64,000 nucleotides of DNA from an uncultured Ignavibacterium sp. (GTDB taxonomy: Bacteria; Bacteroidota; Ignavibacteria; Ignavibacteriales; Ignavibacteriaceae). The notes beneath the pieces were generated by a model. The model was not told where the DNA came from, ran no database searches, and saw only the letters and a list, made by a program, of their open reading frames with translations. How positions within the stretch are numbered: the stretch's first letter is position 1; the number at the start of each line of letters is the position of its first letter. Of this stretch, positions 27,217-38,373 are shown one piece after another. A program made the position numbers and the translations under genes. The stretch covers positions 1 to 64,000 of the forward strand of contig CALEBT010000011.1 in NCBI GenBank assembly GCA_937942875.1. Reading direction: 5' to 3'.

Positions 27217-27822
27217 TTAATCTAAGATTAAAACTCTGTTATCTATTATTTTAATTTTTTTCTGAGCAAACTTTTTTATTACAAACGGTAATAACTGATG
27301 TTCAATATTCAAAACTCTTTCAGCTATTTCTTCAGGTGATTTAACATCACTAATATCAACACAACGCTGGGCTATTATTCTTCCTTTATCATATTCCTGA
27401 TTTACGAAATGAACTGAAGCACCGCTTACTTTAGCAGAGGAATCAAAAACTGCTTTATGAACATTCATTCCATACATACCTTTTCCTCCAAAAGAAGGTA
27501 AAAGTGCAGGATGAATGTTAATAATTCTATTCTCAAATTTCTCAACTAAGAAAGCTGGTATCAACTTCAAATAGCCGGCTAAAACAATCAGTTCAATTTC
27601 CCTTTGCTGCAGAAAATAAATCAGATTCTGTATTTCTTTTTCATCTTGAATTTTGGGAACGACATAAGTATCAATTTTCAGTGATTCAGCTATTTTCAAA
27701 GCATTACATTGCGAATCATTTGAGCAAACAGCTCTAAGATTTATTAAACTTTTTAATTCCTGATTATCTAAAATGGCTTTGAGGTTAGAACCACGGCCTG
27801 ATACAAAAACAGCTAAATTCAA
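27217..27822 (-). CDS. purN: Phosphoribosylglycinamide formyltransferase
   Basis: PurN transfers a formyl group from 10-formyl-THF to GAR in purine synthesis. The 201-residue protein shows AVFVSGRGSNLKAIL (phosphate-binding loop), IELIVLAGYLKLIPAFLVEK, NIHPALLPSFGGKGMYG carrying the catalytic Asn and His, and YDKGRIIAQRCVDI with the catalytic Asp. The start is a TTG at 27822 with AAGG upstream; no in-frame ATG or GTG exists before it. The 81-base gap from pyrG shows no convincing terminator or promoter, but this is the first gene of the purN-purH-mre unit. Confidence 0.94.
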   Translation of the reverse strand: MNLAVFVSGRGSNLKAILDNQELKSLINLRAVCSNDSQCNALKIAESLKIDTYVVPKIQDEKEIQNLIYFLQQREIELIVLAGYLKLIPAFLVEKFENRIINIHPALLPSFGGKGMYGMNVHKAVFDSSAKVSGASVHFVNQEYDKGRIIAQRCVDISDVKSPEEIAERVLNIEHQLLPFVIKKFAQKKIKIIDNRVLILD

Positions 27823-27903
27823 AAGAAAATTTACCTTTTTAATTACGAAAATAATATAATAGTAAATAATAAATAAACTTCAGTAAGCAGAATCTAAAAT
27901 TTA

Positions 27904-29589
<1,686 letters not shown>

Positions 29590-29668
29590 TCATCTCTCTA
29601 AAGTCCAGGTTTTCTATTAAAAAATCTAGAATCTTTTTGGAAGTGGGAATATTTAAGGATTTATTGAA

Positions 29669-30679
29669 TTACTCAAAATCGTGTTCAAAATAATTTACAG
29701 CTCTATTATCACTATTTTGATTGTTTAATTTAGAATTTAACCTTTCCTGAAATATTTTAGCGGAATCATATCCGTAGTGCTTCAATAAGTAATTTAAAGC
29801 AATTACTTCTGATATTACGGTTATATTCTTACCTGGTATAATCGGTAATTTCACATAAGGAATATCCACATCCATTATTGAAAAAGTTTTGTTTTCCAGC
29901 CCGGTTCTTGTATAATCACTATCTTCTTTCCAAATTTCAAGTTCAACAATTATCTCTAAACGTTTTTGATATCTGATAGCTCTTATTCCAAACATTTTAG
30001 CAACATTTATTAGTCCTAACCCTCTTATTTCCATAAAGTGTTTTGAGATATCCACTCCGGAACCCATAAGAATACCTTCACCTTTTTTAGTAAGTATAAT
30101 CACATCATCAGCAACTAATCTATGTCCTCTTTCAATTAAATCTAAAGTTACTTCACTTTTTCCTATACCAGAGCTTCCCATAAATAATATACCAATACCA
30201 TAAACATCTACAAATGAGCCGTGAACTGTCAATCGTGGAGCAAACTGATCATCTAAAAAATCACTTAATAAATACACTAATTTAGTTGTAGAAAATTCTG
30301 TCAGGAAAATAGGAACAGATGCATTTTCGGCAGAGAGAAGTAATTCTTCATTTATCTTATTTCCGTTTGTAACGATAATACAGGGAATTTCAAATTTAAA
30401 GATATTTTCTAAAGATTTCTTTCTTTCATCTGATGGAAGTTTTTCTAAATATTTTAATTCAGTATTTCCAAATACCTGTATTCTTTTATATGAAAATAAA
30501 TCAACAAACCCGGCCAGGGCTAAGCCGGGTCTGTGTAAATTCTGGTCAATAATTTTTCTTTCAAGATTATGTTTATTAGTAACTAAAGAGAGCTTACAAA
30601 TTTTGGCAGCATGTTCATATAAATATTCGATAGTTATAAACTCTTTTCTAAATACATTATTCTCGTTAACCCTTATCAT
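29669..30679 (-). CDS. hprK: HPr kinase/phosphorylase homologue
   Basis: In Firmicutes HprK phosphorylates Ser46 of HPr, and in Proteobacteria it sits with a nitrogen-PTS. This 336-residue protein has the N-terminal domain (about 1-135) and the C-terminal kinase domain with the conserved HGSFVDVYGIGILF (His153), Walker A GSSGIGKS at 168-175, DDVIIL, and the family signature MEIRGLGLINVAKMFGIRAI. Catalytic elements therefore look intact. Its ATG overlaps the hpf stop (ATGA). No ptsH, ptsI or ptsN is present in the window, so the substrate here is an open question. Confidence 0.93.
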   Translation of the reverse strand: MIRVNENNVFRKEFITIEYLYEHAAKICKLSLVTNKHNLERKIIDQNLHRPGLALAGFVDLFSYKRIQVFGNTELKYLEKLPSDERKKSLENIFKFEIPCIIVTNGNKINEELLLSAENASVPIFLTEFSTTKLVYLLSDFLDDQFAPRLTVHGSFVDVYGIGILFMGSSGIGKSEVTLDLIERGHRLVADDVIILTKKGEGILMGSGVDISKHFMEIRGLGLINVAKMFGIRAIRYQKRLEIIVELEIWKEDSDYTRTGLENKTFSIMDVDIPYVKLPIIPGKNITVISEVIALNYLLKHYGYDSAKIFQERLNSKLNNQNSDNRAVNYFEHDFE

Positions 30680-30978
30680 CTTGCTTTATTCACCCTTTTA
30701 GATTTAATAGTTTGTAATTGTGTCCTCATTTTTTCAACAGCACTGGTTACTGATTTTTTGAAGTCATCCGATTCAACTTTTGATGTTAAGGTTTGACCAG
30801 GAATTTTTAGTATAACTTCTGCAATCTTTAAACTGTTTTGACTGTTTTGGTAACTTAATATTACATCCGCTTTAAGTAAATCATCACTAAATCGTTCAAG
30901 AGACATTAACTCATCTTTAATATAGTCTTTAAGACTATCGTGAGCTTTGAATTTACGAGCAGTTATCTTGATGTTCAT
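30676..30978 (-). CDS. hpf: Ribosome hibernation-promoting factor (short form)
   Basis: A 100-residue HPF/YfiA-type protein that binds the 30S decoding region and silences ribosomes in slow growth. The fold signature is visible: INIKITARKFKAHDSLKDYI at the start, then LERFSDDLLKADVILSYQ and VILKIPGQTLTSKVESDDFK. It lacks the C-terminal dimerisation domain of long HPF, so it is the short form. The ATG has a strong CAGGAGG. It is followed directly by hprK, and upstream is a tyrosine recombinase gene 20 bases away. Confidence 0.92.
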   Translation of the reverse strand: MNIKITARKFKAHDSLKDYIKDELMSLERFSDDLLKADVILSYQNSQNSLKIAEVILKIPGQTLTSKVESDDFKKSVTSAVEKMRTQLQTIKSKRVNKAR

Positions 30979-30998
30979 ACGAACCTCCTGTTTATAAG

Positions 30999-31886
30999 TT
31001 ATGATTTAGGATGCGATTTTTTATAAATCGCTTTCAGTCTCTCAACACTAACTTGAGTATAAATTTGAGTTGTGGATAAGTTTTCGTGTCCAAGTATTTC
31101 TTTTACAACTCTTAAGTCAGCACCATTATCAAGCATATGTGTTGCAGCACTATGTCTGAGAGTATGTGGGCTTCTTTTTTTAACATCACTTACCTGCGAT
31201 AAATTTTTAGTAACAATCCTGTGAACAAATCTTGGATTTAATTTTCTGTTGAATTTATTTCTGATTAAAAAATCATTCTGATTATCCGGTGGAAATTGAT
31301 TTAAATATTCTTTAAGAATAACTTCAGATTTTTCTCCGATTGGAACGATTCTGGTTTTATTTCCTTTCCCTAAAACTTTTAATGTATGGGAAGAGAAATC
31401 AACATCTTTAGCCTTTAAATTGCAAAGTTCACTAACTCTCAATGCACAACCATATAAGATTTCAATTATAACTATTTTAATAATTGGGTATTTTTCCCTT
31501 GAGTTTTGAATTTTATATGTTTCTAAGATTGAATCTGAATCTATAACAGATGGTAATTTTTTTTCTGCTTTTGGATTTGATACCGTAGAAACAGGATTTT
31601 TTTGAATAATACCATTATTATAAGAGTAATTAAACAGACTTCTTAATGCCGAAAGCTTCCTAGCAATGCTCTTATTTTCGAGGTTATTATTAGATAAATG
31701 GAATAAATATTTTCTGATAAATTTATCAGTTATTTCATCAATATTAGTTTTATGATTATCACTGCAGAATTTATCAAAACTAAGTAAATCATTTTTATAA
31801 GATTTTATAGTGTTATCGGAATATCTTCTTACAGAAGATAATTCGGAAAGAAATTTTTGAATTGTGTGTTTAATTGAATTATTCAT
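30999..31886 (-). CDS. xerC: Tyrosine recombinase XerC/XerD
   Basis: The 295-residue protein has an N-terminal SAM-like core-binding domain (about 1-90; VRRYSDNTIKSYKNDLLSF, SARKLSALRSLFNYSYNN) and a catalytic domain. The active-site residues are present: Arg in ALRVSELCNLKAKDVDF, His-x2-Arg in SPHTLRHSAATHMLDNGAD, His in LGHENLSTTQIYTQ and the nucleophile Tyr in IYTQVS. It resolves chromosome dimers at dif. Housekeeping length and neighbours (ybeY, hpf) argue against a phage integrase; XerC versus XerD cannot be settled from one copy. Its ATG overlaps the ybeY stop. Confidence 0.92.
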   Translation of the reverse strand: MNNSIKHTIQKFLSELSSVRRYSDNTIKSYKNDLLSFDKFCSDNHKTNIDEITDKFIRKYLFHLSNNNLENKSIARKLSALRSLFNYSYNNGIIQKNPVSTVSNPKAEKKLPSVIDSDSILETYKIQNSREKYPIIKIVIIEILYGCALRVSELCNLKAKDVDFSSHTLKVLGKGNKTRIVPIGEKSEVILKEYLNQFPPDNQNDFLIRNKFNRKLNPRFVHRIVTKNLSQVSDVKKRSPHTLRHSAATHMLDNGADLRVVKEILGHENLSTTQIYTQVSVERLKAIYKKSHPKS

Positions 31887-32329
31887 TTAAGTAATTTCTG
31901 TTTAATAATCGATAAATTCTTAAATGAATTTAGGTACTCGTTTTCCAGTTTTGACATTCGTCTTTTTTCAGTTTTAGTAGAATCGTTATAGCCGACCAAA
32001 TGTAAAACACCGTGAATTATTAAACGTTTTAATTCTTCGTTAATTGAGTTTCTGAATCTTTTGGAATTTTTTTCGGCTTCATCGAAAGAAATAAATATTT
32101 CTCCTTCAAGTTTCGAGCTATCAACTGAATAGTTAAAAGTAATGATGTCAGTATTGTAGTTATGTTTTAAGTACTTTTTATTCAACTCTAAAACAATTTC
32201 ACTACTTACAATATTAACCTCCAAAAATATAATCTGCAAGCCAAATTGTTTAGATATCCGCGAAATAATATTATGAATATTTCTTTTTTTAATGGATTTA
32301 TAATTTGTAAATACCCTAAGATTTTTCAC
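31883..32329 (-). CDS. ybeY: Endoribonuclease YbeY (16S rRNA maturation)
   Basis: A metalloprotein of 148 residues acting in 16S rRNA 3' processing and ribosome quality control. The active-site block reads HGVLHLVGYNDSTK, with His106 and His110 conserved. The third ligand of the canonical HGxLHLxGYDH motif is Asp116 instead of His. From memory the GYKD/GYND form is normal in Bacteroidota, so I read it as lineage-specific rather than damaged. The start codon is GTG at 32329, with GGA upstream, just after the carbonic anhydrase stop. The stop overlaps xerC by four bases. Confidence 0.9.
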   Translation of the reverse strand: MKNLRVFTNYKSIKKRNIHNIISRISKQFGLQIIFLEVNIVSSEIVLELNKKYLKHNYNTDIITFNYSVDSSKLEGEIFISFDEAEKNSKRFRNSINEELKRLIIHGVLHLVGYNDSTKTEKRRMSKLENEYLNSFKNLSIIKQKLLK

Positions 32330-32330
32330 A

Positions 32331-32894
32331 TTATTCCGGATGTTTCAAAGATTTAATTGTTATTTCTGAGTATTTTTTGTATCGTAATGCTGATGCTTCT
32401 AAATCTTCAATTTCTTCTTTTGTTAAGTCTCTGACAATTCTAGCAGGAACACCAGCAACTAATTTCCCACGTGGAACAATAAAGCCAGGCTTAACAACAG
32501 CACCGGCAGCAACAATAGAATTTTCCTCAACAACAGCCCCATCAAGAACAATTGACCCTATTCCAATCAAGCAAAGATTTTGTAATGTGCATCCGTGTAA
32601 TTTTACTGAATGACCAATTGTAACTTTATCTCCAATGTTTAAGGGATACTTTCCATTAGTTACGTGAAGCATTGAACAATCTTGTACATTAGTCATATTT
32701 CCAATTTTAACATAGTTAACATCACCTCTTATTACTGTATTATACCAAACACTTGAAAATTCACCTATTTCAACATCACCCACTATTCTAACACCATCAG
32801 CAAGAAATACTGAATTATGAATATTTGGGTAAAGATTTTCATAAGGATAAAGTTTTCTATTATTATCTATTTTTTGAAATGGGGAGGCTGCCAT
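32331..32894 (-). CDS. Gamma-carbonic anhydrase family protein (left-handed beta-helix)
   Basis: A 187-residue hexapeptide-repeat protein of the YrdA/PaaY/gamma-CA group. Repeats such as VRIVGDVEIGEFSSVW, CLIGIGSIVLDGAVVEENSI and AAGAVVKPGFIVPRGKLVAG form the beta-helix. Metal ligands are in place: His of SMLHVTN and the pair in IGHSVKLHGC. The closing AGVPARIVRDLT is typical. A TTG at 32909 would add five residues; I take the ATG at 32894. The gene overlaps the DUF3108 gene by 28 bases. Actual CO2 hydration is unproven, as many members show little activity. Confidence 0.93.
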   Translation of the reverse strand: MAASPFQKIDNNRKLYPYENLYPNIHNSVFLADGVRIVGDVEIGEFSSVWYNTVIRGDVNYVKIGNMTNVQDCSMLHVTNGKYPLNIGDKVTIGHSVKLHGCTLQNLCLIGIGSIVLDGAVVEENSIVAAGAVVKPGFIVPRGKLVAGVPARIVRDLTKEEIEDLEASALRYKKYSEITIKSLKHPE

Positions 32895-33718
32895 TCTGAT
32901 TTTTTCCAATTTTTTAATTCAACAGTTACGTTACCAATAATAACTTTTAATTTAGCATAAATAGGAACTGCGTGTTTATCATTACTAAACCAACCTTCAA
33001 AAGCACCAGTCAATCCAAATATACCTTTAAATTCTGTCTCACCCTCAAGATAAACACAATCTATTGGATAGTCAACTGAACTGATAGAAATTTTTTCTGA
33101 ATTATCATAACAATTAAACGTTGTTCTCTCCGGTTTTTCATTGATAAAAACAGGAGTATCGTAAAATCCTTTATGACCGGTTCTCATTCTTGCAAAATAA
33201 AAGAGTGATAATCCATCAAGATATTCTTTATCTAAAGAAGCAGTAGAATCTGTCCAGATTTCATTTTTAGTTTTGCTTCCTTTGATAATATGGATTTTTC
33301 TTTTTCTATAATCGAAATTATAAGTAGTATATGTGGTGTCCTTGCCAATAATAGTTCCTTTGAAAAAAGTCGGTATCTGATTCTTGTTGAATTTTGTCTC
33401 ATAAATCTGATGCAAATCGACAAATGGTAATCCACTGTAAGAGTCAATAAATGCAATCGCTGAGTAAAGCGAATCAGTTTGACTAAAAGAAGTTACCTTT
33501 AGTTTAATCTCACCGATTGGAATAAATAAATATTTTACAACATAAACAATCTCTTCGCCTAAGTCAATTTCTTTATCGCTATTTCCAACAGAGATGTTAT
33601 GATTTTTTTTAAGGTTTTTCAAAGCATTATTTTCAGGTAAAAAAGAGAGGTGATTATTAGTAATTGAACTAAAATAAGTGCTAAATAAAATCGAAAAGAA
33701 AATAAGTGCTTTAGTCAT
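32867..33718 (-). CDS. DUF3108 domain-containing exported protein
   Basis: The 283-residue product has a signal-like N-terminus (MTKALIFFSILFSTYFSSIT) and a DUF3108 domain starting near residue 50 (LGEEIVYVVKYLFIPIGEIK). It continues with FVDLHQIYETKFNKNQIPTF, YTTYNFDYRKRKIHII, the aromatic DGLSLFYFARM and SVDYPIDCVYLEGE. The family consists of exported proteins of unknown function found widely in Gram-negatives, possibly handling hydrophobic envelope molecules. Its ATG shares one base with the stop of the S41 protease gene (TAATG), so the two are coupled. Confidence 0.87.
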   Translation of the reverse strand: MTKALIFFSILFSTYFSSITNNHLSFLPENNALKNLKKNHNISVGNSDKEIDLGEEIVYVVKYLFIPIGEIKLKVTSFSQTDSLYSAIAFIDSYSGLPFVDLHQIYETKFNKNQIPTFFKGTIIGKDTTYTTYNFDYRKRKIHIIKGSKTKNEIWTDSTASLDKEYLDGLSLFYFARMRTGHKGFYDTPVFINEKPERTTFNCYDNSEKISISSVDYPIDCVYLEGETEFKGIFGLTGAFEGWFSNDKHAVPIYAKLKVIIGNVTVELKNWKKSEWQPPHFKK

Positions 33719-35325
33719 TACTTAATCAAAGATTCTGAATCATTAAATAATGAAACTGCTTTCTTAAATTGATTATCTTCTTCCAATAAAACGGCATACC
33801 ATCCTTCATTCTTCCAGAAATTTCTTGCAATCTGTGCTTTTAATCTTGATTTAATATATGAATAATCTTTTTGTAATTCATCTTCTTTAATATTGATACC
33901 TTTAGACTTTGCATAGCTAATAAAAGAATTTAAGACTGAATTATCTATTGAATATTCTTTCCTAAACTTATTCAAGTCATCTCCAAATTCAGATTTAACT
34001 CTATTTCCATAAGTATCAAGATAATTCAAGATAAATGAGTAGAAAATATTTTCTTTAAGTAAGTTTTGGGAAAGTTCGGTTAATTCATCATTCTTAATTA
34101 TATAGTCTGGAGTAATGCCTCCTCCTCCATAAACTTTACGTTTTTTAACAAGAGTCAGAAAAACAGGTTTGGTAGTATCTTTTTCATTCTGATGAAAGAA
34201 ATTATCACCTTCAGCATCTTCAATTTTAAGAGTCTCGGAGAAATAATCTTTTTTACTTTTTTTATTATCAAAAGGTCTTTGAATATTTCTTCCGGAAGGA
34301 GTGAAGTATTCTGAAATTGTCAATCTCAAAGCAGAGTTATCATGTAATTCGAATTGTCTTTGAACCAAGCCTTTTCCAAAAGATGTTTCACCAACTATTA
34401 GACCTCTGTCCCAATCCTGTATTGCTCCGGCAACTATTTCGCTTGCTGAAGCACTGCCTCGGTTAATTAGAATTATTACTGGAATTTTTTCATAAGGATA
34501 TGATTCAGAAGCAAAATATTCTTCGTCAAAGTCTTTTATTCTTCCTACAGTATATACTATTTTCTTTTTGCCATCTAAAAACAAATCTGAAATTTTTACT
34601 GCCTGGTTTAAATATCCACCGGGATTTCCACGAAAATCAATTAGAATCTTTTTCATCCCGTTTTTACTGAGTTTATTTAATGCCTGCAAAACTTCATCAT
34701 ATGTTGTCTCTGAAAAACGAGAAATACTGATGTAACCAACCGTTTTATCAACCATAAACGAAGCATCGACAGAATAAATTGGAATTTTATCCCGAGTTAT
34801 CTGATAACTAATTTTCCTACCAGAACCCGGTCTTATGATGGTTATTGAAACTTTAGTACCAGCTTTACCTCGTAATTTTTGTCTGACCTCATCGTTTGTA
34901 ATTCCAATAACAGATTTATTTTCAATTTCAATAATTCTGTCACCTGGTAATATTCCCAATTGCTCGCTTGGTCCACCTGATATTGGTGATACAACTGTAA
35001 GAGTATCATTGACAACCTGAAATTCAATTCCGATTCCTTCAAAATCACCTCTGAAGGATTCTTCAACCTGAACAAATTCTTTCGCAGAAATATAAACAGA
35101 ATGAGGGTCTAGCTCATCCATCATTCCTTTAATAGCTGATTCAACCAGTTTTTGAGAATCAACTTCTTCGATATAATATTTCCCTGTCAGAGAAATAACA
35201 TCACTAAATTTCCTGATGCTTTCTCTGAGATTATCTCCTGAAAAAATTTTCTCAACCTGAATTCCGATAACAACACCAATTATCAGAAGCAAGGCAAATA
35301 AGGGTATGTTTATCCGGCTTTTCAT
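33718..35325 (-). CDS. C-terminal processing protease (S41, CtpA-type)
   Basis: A 535-residue periplasmic serine protease with an N-terminal signal anchor (about 7-25), a PDZ domain (about 75-165: DFEGIGIEFQVVNDTLTVVS, GILPGDRIIEIENKSVIG) and an S41 catalytic core. The core includes MKKILIDFRGNPGGYLNQAV, the nucleophile Ser in INRGSASASEIVAGAIQDWD and the general-base Lys in GETSFGKGLVQRQFEL. The last ~170 residues are an extra helical region, common in Bacteroidota Ctp proteins. It probably trims or degrades envelope proteins. It lies between lysS (18 bases) and DUF3108 (1-base overlap). Confidence 0.94.
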   Translation of the reverse strand: MKSRINIPLFALLLIIGVVIGIQVEKIFSGDNLRESIRKFSDVISLTGKYYIEEVDSQKLVESAIKGMMDELDPHSVYISAKEFVQVEESFRGDFEGIGIEFQVVNDTLTVVSPISGGPSEQLGILPGDRIIEIENKSVIGITNDEVRQKLRGKAGTKVSITIIRPGSGRKISYQITRDKIPIYSVDASFMVDKTVGYISISRFSETTYDEVLQALNKLSKNGMKKILIDFRGNPGGYLNQAVKISDLFLDGKKKIVYTVGRIKDFDEEYFASESYPYEKIPVIILINRGSASASEIVAGAIQDWDRGLIVGETSFGKGLVQRQFELHDNSALRLTISEYFTPSGRNIQRPFDNKKSKKDYFSETLKIEDAEGDNFFHQNEKDTTKPVFLTLVKKRKVYGGGGITPDYIIKNDELTELSQNLLKENIFYSFILNYLDTYGNRVKSEFGDDLNKFRKEYSIDNSVLNSFISYAKSKGINIKEDELQKDYSYIKSRLKAQIARNFWKNEGWYAVLLEEDNQFKKAVSLFNDSESLIK

Positions 35326-35343
35326 TTAGTCTCCAAATTAAAA

Positions 35344-36858
35344 TCAGAGCTTAGTGATTTCAGGTTTCATTTGAGGGAAAAATATTACATCCCTGATTGA
35401 TGACTGGTTAGTTAAAATCATTGTAAGTCTGTCAATGCCAATTCCCAAGCCAGCAGTAGGAGGCATCCCGTATTCCAAAGCTCTAAGAAAGTCATCATCA
35501 ATCTGATGTGCTTCTTCATCACCTAATTCTTTCATTTTCAATTGCTCTTCAAACCTCTCACGCTGATCTATCGGATCGTTTAATTCAGAGAAAGCATTAC
35601 AAATTTCTTTCCCAACTACATAAGCTTCAAATCTTTCAACTACACCAATTTTGGTTCTATGTTTTTTAGCTAACGGAGAAAGTTCGACGGGATAGTCAAT
35701 AACAAAAGTTGGTTGAATTAATTCTGATTCAACTGAGGCAGAAAAAATCTCGTCAATAATTTTTGCTTTACTGTTAAGTTTTGATAAATCAAGATGCAGT
35801 TTTTTAGCAACTTCGGTGAGTTGTTCAATTGATGCTTCAATTACATTTAATCCGGTTTTCTCCTGAATCTTTTCTACCATTGATATTCTCTTCCAGGGCT
35901 TTGTAAAGTTTATTTTATTGTTCTCAAATTCGAACTCAAGAGTATTAAAAACTTTAAGACAAACATATTCAAATAAGTCTTCTACAAAGTTCATCATCCA
36001 ATTATAATCTTTATACGGAACGTAAAGTTCAAGCATTGTAAATTCCGGATTATGCGACCGGTCCATTCCTTCATTTCTAAAATCTTTGGATATTTCATAA
36101 ACTCCGTTAAATCCGCCAACAATCAGCCTCTTTAAATATAATTCATCTGCAATTCTCAAATACAAATCCATATCAAGGGTATTGTGATGAGTTATAAATG
36201 GTCTTGCTGCAGCTCCACCATAAATAGGTTGCAATATCGGGGTTTCAACTTCCAAATAATTTTTGGAATCTAAAAACTCTCTGATAGTTGAAATTATTTT
36301 AGATCTTTTAATAAAAACATCCTTTATATCAGGATTAACAATAAGGTCAACATATCTCTGTCTGTATCTTAATTCTTTATCAACGAACTGATCATAAATT
36401 ATTTTATTTCCATTTTCATCAACAACTTCTTTCGGTATTGGAATAGGTCTTAATCCTTTTGCAAGAAGTTCAAATTTTTGAGTGTGAACGGAGATTTCAC
36501 CAGTTTTAGTTTTGAATACAAAACCTACTACTCCGATAATATCTCCAATATCTAAAAGTCTGAAAATATCATAACTATCTCCCAACTCATCTTTCTTCAG
36601 ATAAATCTGAATTCTTCCTTTATGGTCCTGAATATGTGCAAAGGATGCCTTACCCATTCTTCTGATAGCCATAATACGCCCAGCAATACTAACTGTCTGG
36701 TTTTCAAGATTTCCGAAATTGGATTTGATAGTCTCAGAGTCAGAATTGACATCAAACTCATATGCAAACGGATTTATACCTCTTGATTTAAGTTCTTCTA
36801 ATTCTTCAAATCTTCTTTTTATCAAATCATTTATATCATCAAACGGCAAATTATCCAT
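35344..36858 (-). CDS. lysS: Lysyl-tRNA synthetase (class II)
   Basis: A 504-residue class II synthetase with an N-terminal OB-fold anticodon-binding domain (about 50-150: [29 protein letters not shown]). The catalytic domain contains motif 2 ([20 protein letters not shown]) and motif 3 ([20 protein letters not shown]). The stretch [17 protein letters not shown] is characteristic of LysRS. It charges tRNA-Lys. It lies 3 bases after dacB and 18 before the S41 protease. No T-box or other leader is visible, consistent with a non-Firmicute. Confidence 0.97.
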   Translation of the reverse strand: MDNLPFDDINDLIKRRFEELEELKSRGINPFAYEFDVNSDSETIKSNFGNLENQTVSIAGRIMAIRRMGKASFAHIQDHKGRIQIYLKKDELGDSYDIFRLLDIGDIIGVVGFVFKTKTGEISVHTQKFELLAKGLRPIPIPKEVVDENGNKIIYDQFVDKELRYRQRYVDLIVNPDIKDVFIKRSKIISTIREFLDSKNYLEVETPILQPIYGGAAARPFITHHNTLDMDLYLRIADELYLKRLIVGGFNGVYEISKDFRNEGMDRSHNPEFTMLELYVPYKDYNWMMNFVEDLFEYVCLKVFNTLEFEFENNKINFTKPWKRISMVEKIQEKTGLNVIEASIEQLTEVAKKLHLDLSKLNSKAKIIDEIFSASVESELIQPTFVIDYPVELSPLAKKHRTKIGVVERFEAYVVGKEICNAFSELNDPIDQRERFEEQLKMKELGDEEAHQIDDDFLRALEYGMPPTAGLGIGIDRLTMILTNQSSIRDVIFFPQMKPEITKL

Positions 36859-36861
36859 TAA

Positions 36862-38373
36862 TTATTCCTTTCTACTTATACTTGCAATTAAGTTACAAAT
36901 ATTATCCTGCAAATTTTCAACAAGCTTTACAGGTACATTAAAATTATTTACTAATATGCTGAATGCAATATCTTCATTATCCTGAGTTTTTGCATATCCA
37001 CTTAAATTTCTTGCAAAAGAAATAAAACCAGTTTTAGCTCTTACTTTGTATTCCGCGACAGAATTTTTCATTCTTCGAGAAAGGGTTCCATCAATACCCG
37101 CAATCGGTAATGAATTAACGAAGAAAGGAAAATTCTTCGACTTATACATTACTTCAAGTAATTTTATAATCTGATTAGGTGTTACTTTGTTTAATGGTGA
37201 TAATCCACTACCATCGTACATTAAAATATGCTCCGGGTTTAGTCCTACTAAAGAATACCATTCTTCACAGGCATTAACTCCATTTTCAATACTGCCAAAA
37301 CCTTTTTTCTCTGCTCCTAATCCTCGCAAAAGCTGTTCAGCATAAAAATTTTGCGAGCCTTTGTTGATAACTTTGATTATTTCATATAGATAAGGAGATG
37401 GATAATTAAAAAGATGAATTGCACTATCGTAATCAATGCTTTTATTATAATCATCAATATCTACAGCATATCCTATAACTTTAATCCCTCTTGATTCCAG
37501 TCTGTTTTTAAAGACATTTAAAAAGAAATAAGTTGGATTATAAACTGAAGCATAAGTTTTCAATGTATCACTTGTTCTGCTAAAAGTTCCAAAAACCTTG
37601 ATTTTATTAGAATTTGGTTCTCTGAAAATATCAATGTTAGTTGCAGCCTCACCTGGCGAGACCGGTATAACTTCGTTGATGATAATTATACCTCTGATTT
37701 CAGGTGTGTGCCGAACAATAACAGAGTCGAGTTCTTTATTGTAAAATAAAGTTATATCAACACAGTTATCATTAAAAGATAATGCTCCGGAAGGTGCAGC
37801 ATACCAATAACTCTCATAATCTCTTGACCATCCAATTCCATAATTATTGTCATCAAAAAGATTATCATCGCCCACAATATTTCCCCTGATACTCGTAATT
37901 CCCAAATCAATTAACGAATCAACCCAGTTATCAAATGCTTTGAAAATGTTTCCATCATAAAATCTTCCAGAGAAAGTAGGGTCTCCGCTACCTTTAATTA
38001 CCAAATCACCATATATAGTAGAATAACTAATTTCTCCATTTACATAAAGGCTGGTAATAAATCTGTATTTACTGCCTAATATTTCCAAACCTGCAGCAGT
38101 TGTGAATAATTTCATATTTGAAGCAGGAACGAATAATTTATTTTCATTCGTTGAATAAAGGACTTCACCATTTTGAAGTGATTTTACGACTAATCCGATG
38201 TTAGCAGTCAGGAAATTCTTATCCTGAACTAACTTATTAGTTTCTTTTTTGAATTCTGAAACGGAATAAGTTTTTATTTTCTGCGTAGTGTCAGGTTGAA
38301 TAACTCTGATAGTATCCTGAGCAAAAACAGTAAAAGAAATTGATATTATAAAAAAAGAAATGAGTTTATTCAT
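36862..38373 (-). CDS. dacB: D-alanyl-D-alanine carboxypeptidase/endopeptidase (PBP4, S13)
   Basis: A periplasmic penicillin-binding protein of 503 residues with a signal peptide (MNKLISFFIISISFTVFA). Catalytic motifs are SNMKLFTTAAGLEILG (SxxK with nucleophile Ser), the DGSGLSPLNKVTP block and RAKTGFIS (KTG). The insertion between the first two motifs is the S13 hallmark (GNIVGDDNLFDDNNYGIGW). It removes terminal D-Ala or cleaves D,D-crosslinks during wall remodelling. It overlaps the pseudouridine synthase gene by 8 bases. Confidence 0.95.
   Translation of the reverse strand: MNKLISFFIISISFTVFAQDTIRVIQPDTTQKIKTYSVSEFKKETNKLVQDKNFLTANIGLVVKSLQNGEVLYSTNENKLFVPASNMKLFTTAAGLEILGSKYRFITSLYVNGEISYSTIYGDLVIKGSGDPTFSGRFYDGNIFKAFDNWVDSLIDLGITSIRGNIVGDDNLFDDNNYGIGWSRDYESYWYAAPSGALSFNDNCVDITLFYNKELDSVIVRHTPEIRGIIIINEVIPVSPGEAATNIDIFREPNSNKIKVFGTFSRTSDTLKTYASVYNPTYFFLNVFKNRLESRGIKVIGYAVDIDDYNKSIDYDSAIHLFNYPSPYLYEIIKVINKGSQNFYAEQLLRGLGAEKKGFGSIENGVNACEEWYSLVGLNPEHILMYDGSGLSPLNKVTPNQIIKLLEVMYKSKNFPFFVNSLPIAGIDGTLSRRMKNSVAEYKVRAKTGFISFARNLSGYAKTQDNEDIAFSILVNNFNVPVKLVENLQDNICNLIASISRKE

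Noticed and set aside
30999..31886. Tyrosine recombinase as a sign of an integrated element
   Set aside because: Length, domain layout and housekeeping neighbours (ybeY, hpf) fit XerC/XerD; no phage genes or attachment repeats were found.
31883..32329. YbeY read as an inactive pseudogene because the third His is missing
   Set aside because: The frame is intact, two His remain and the Asp replacement appears to be the usual form in Bacteroidota.
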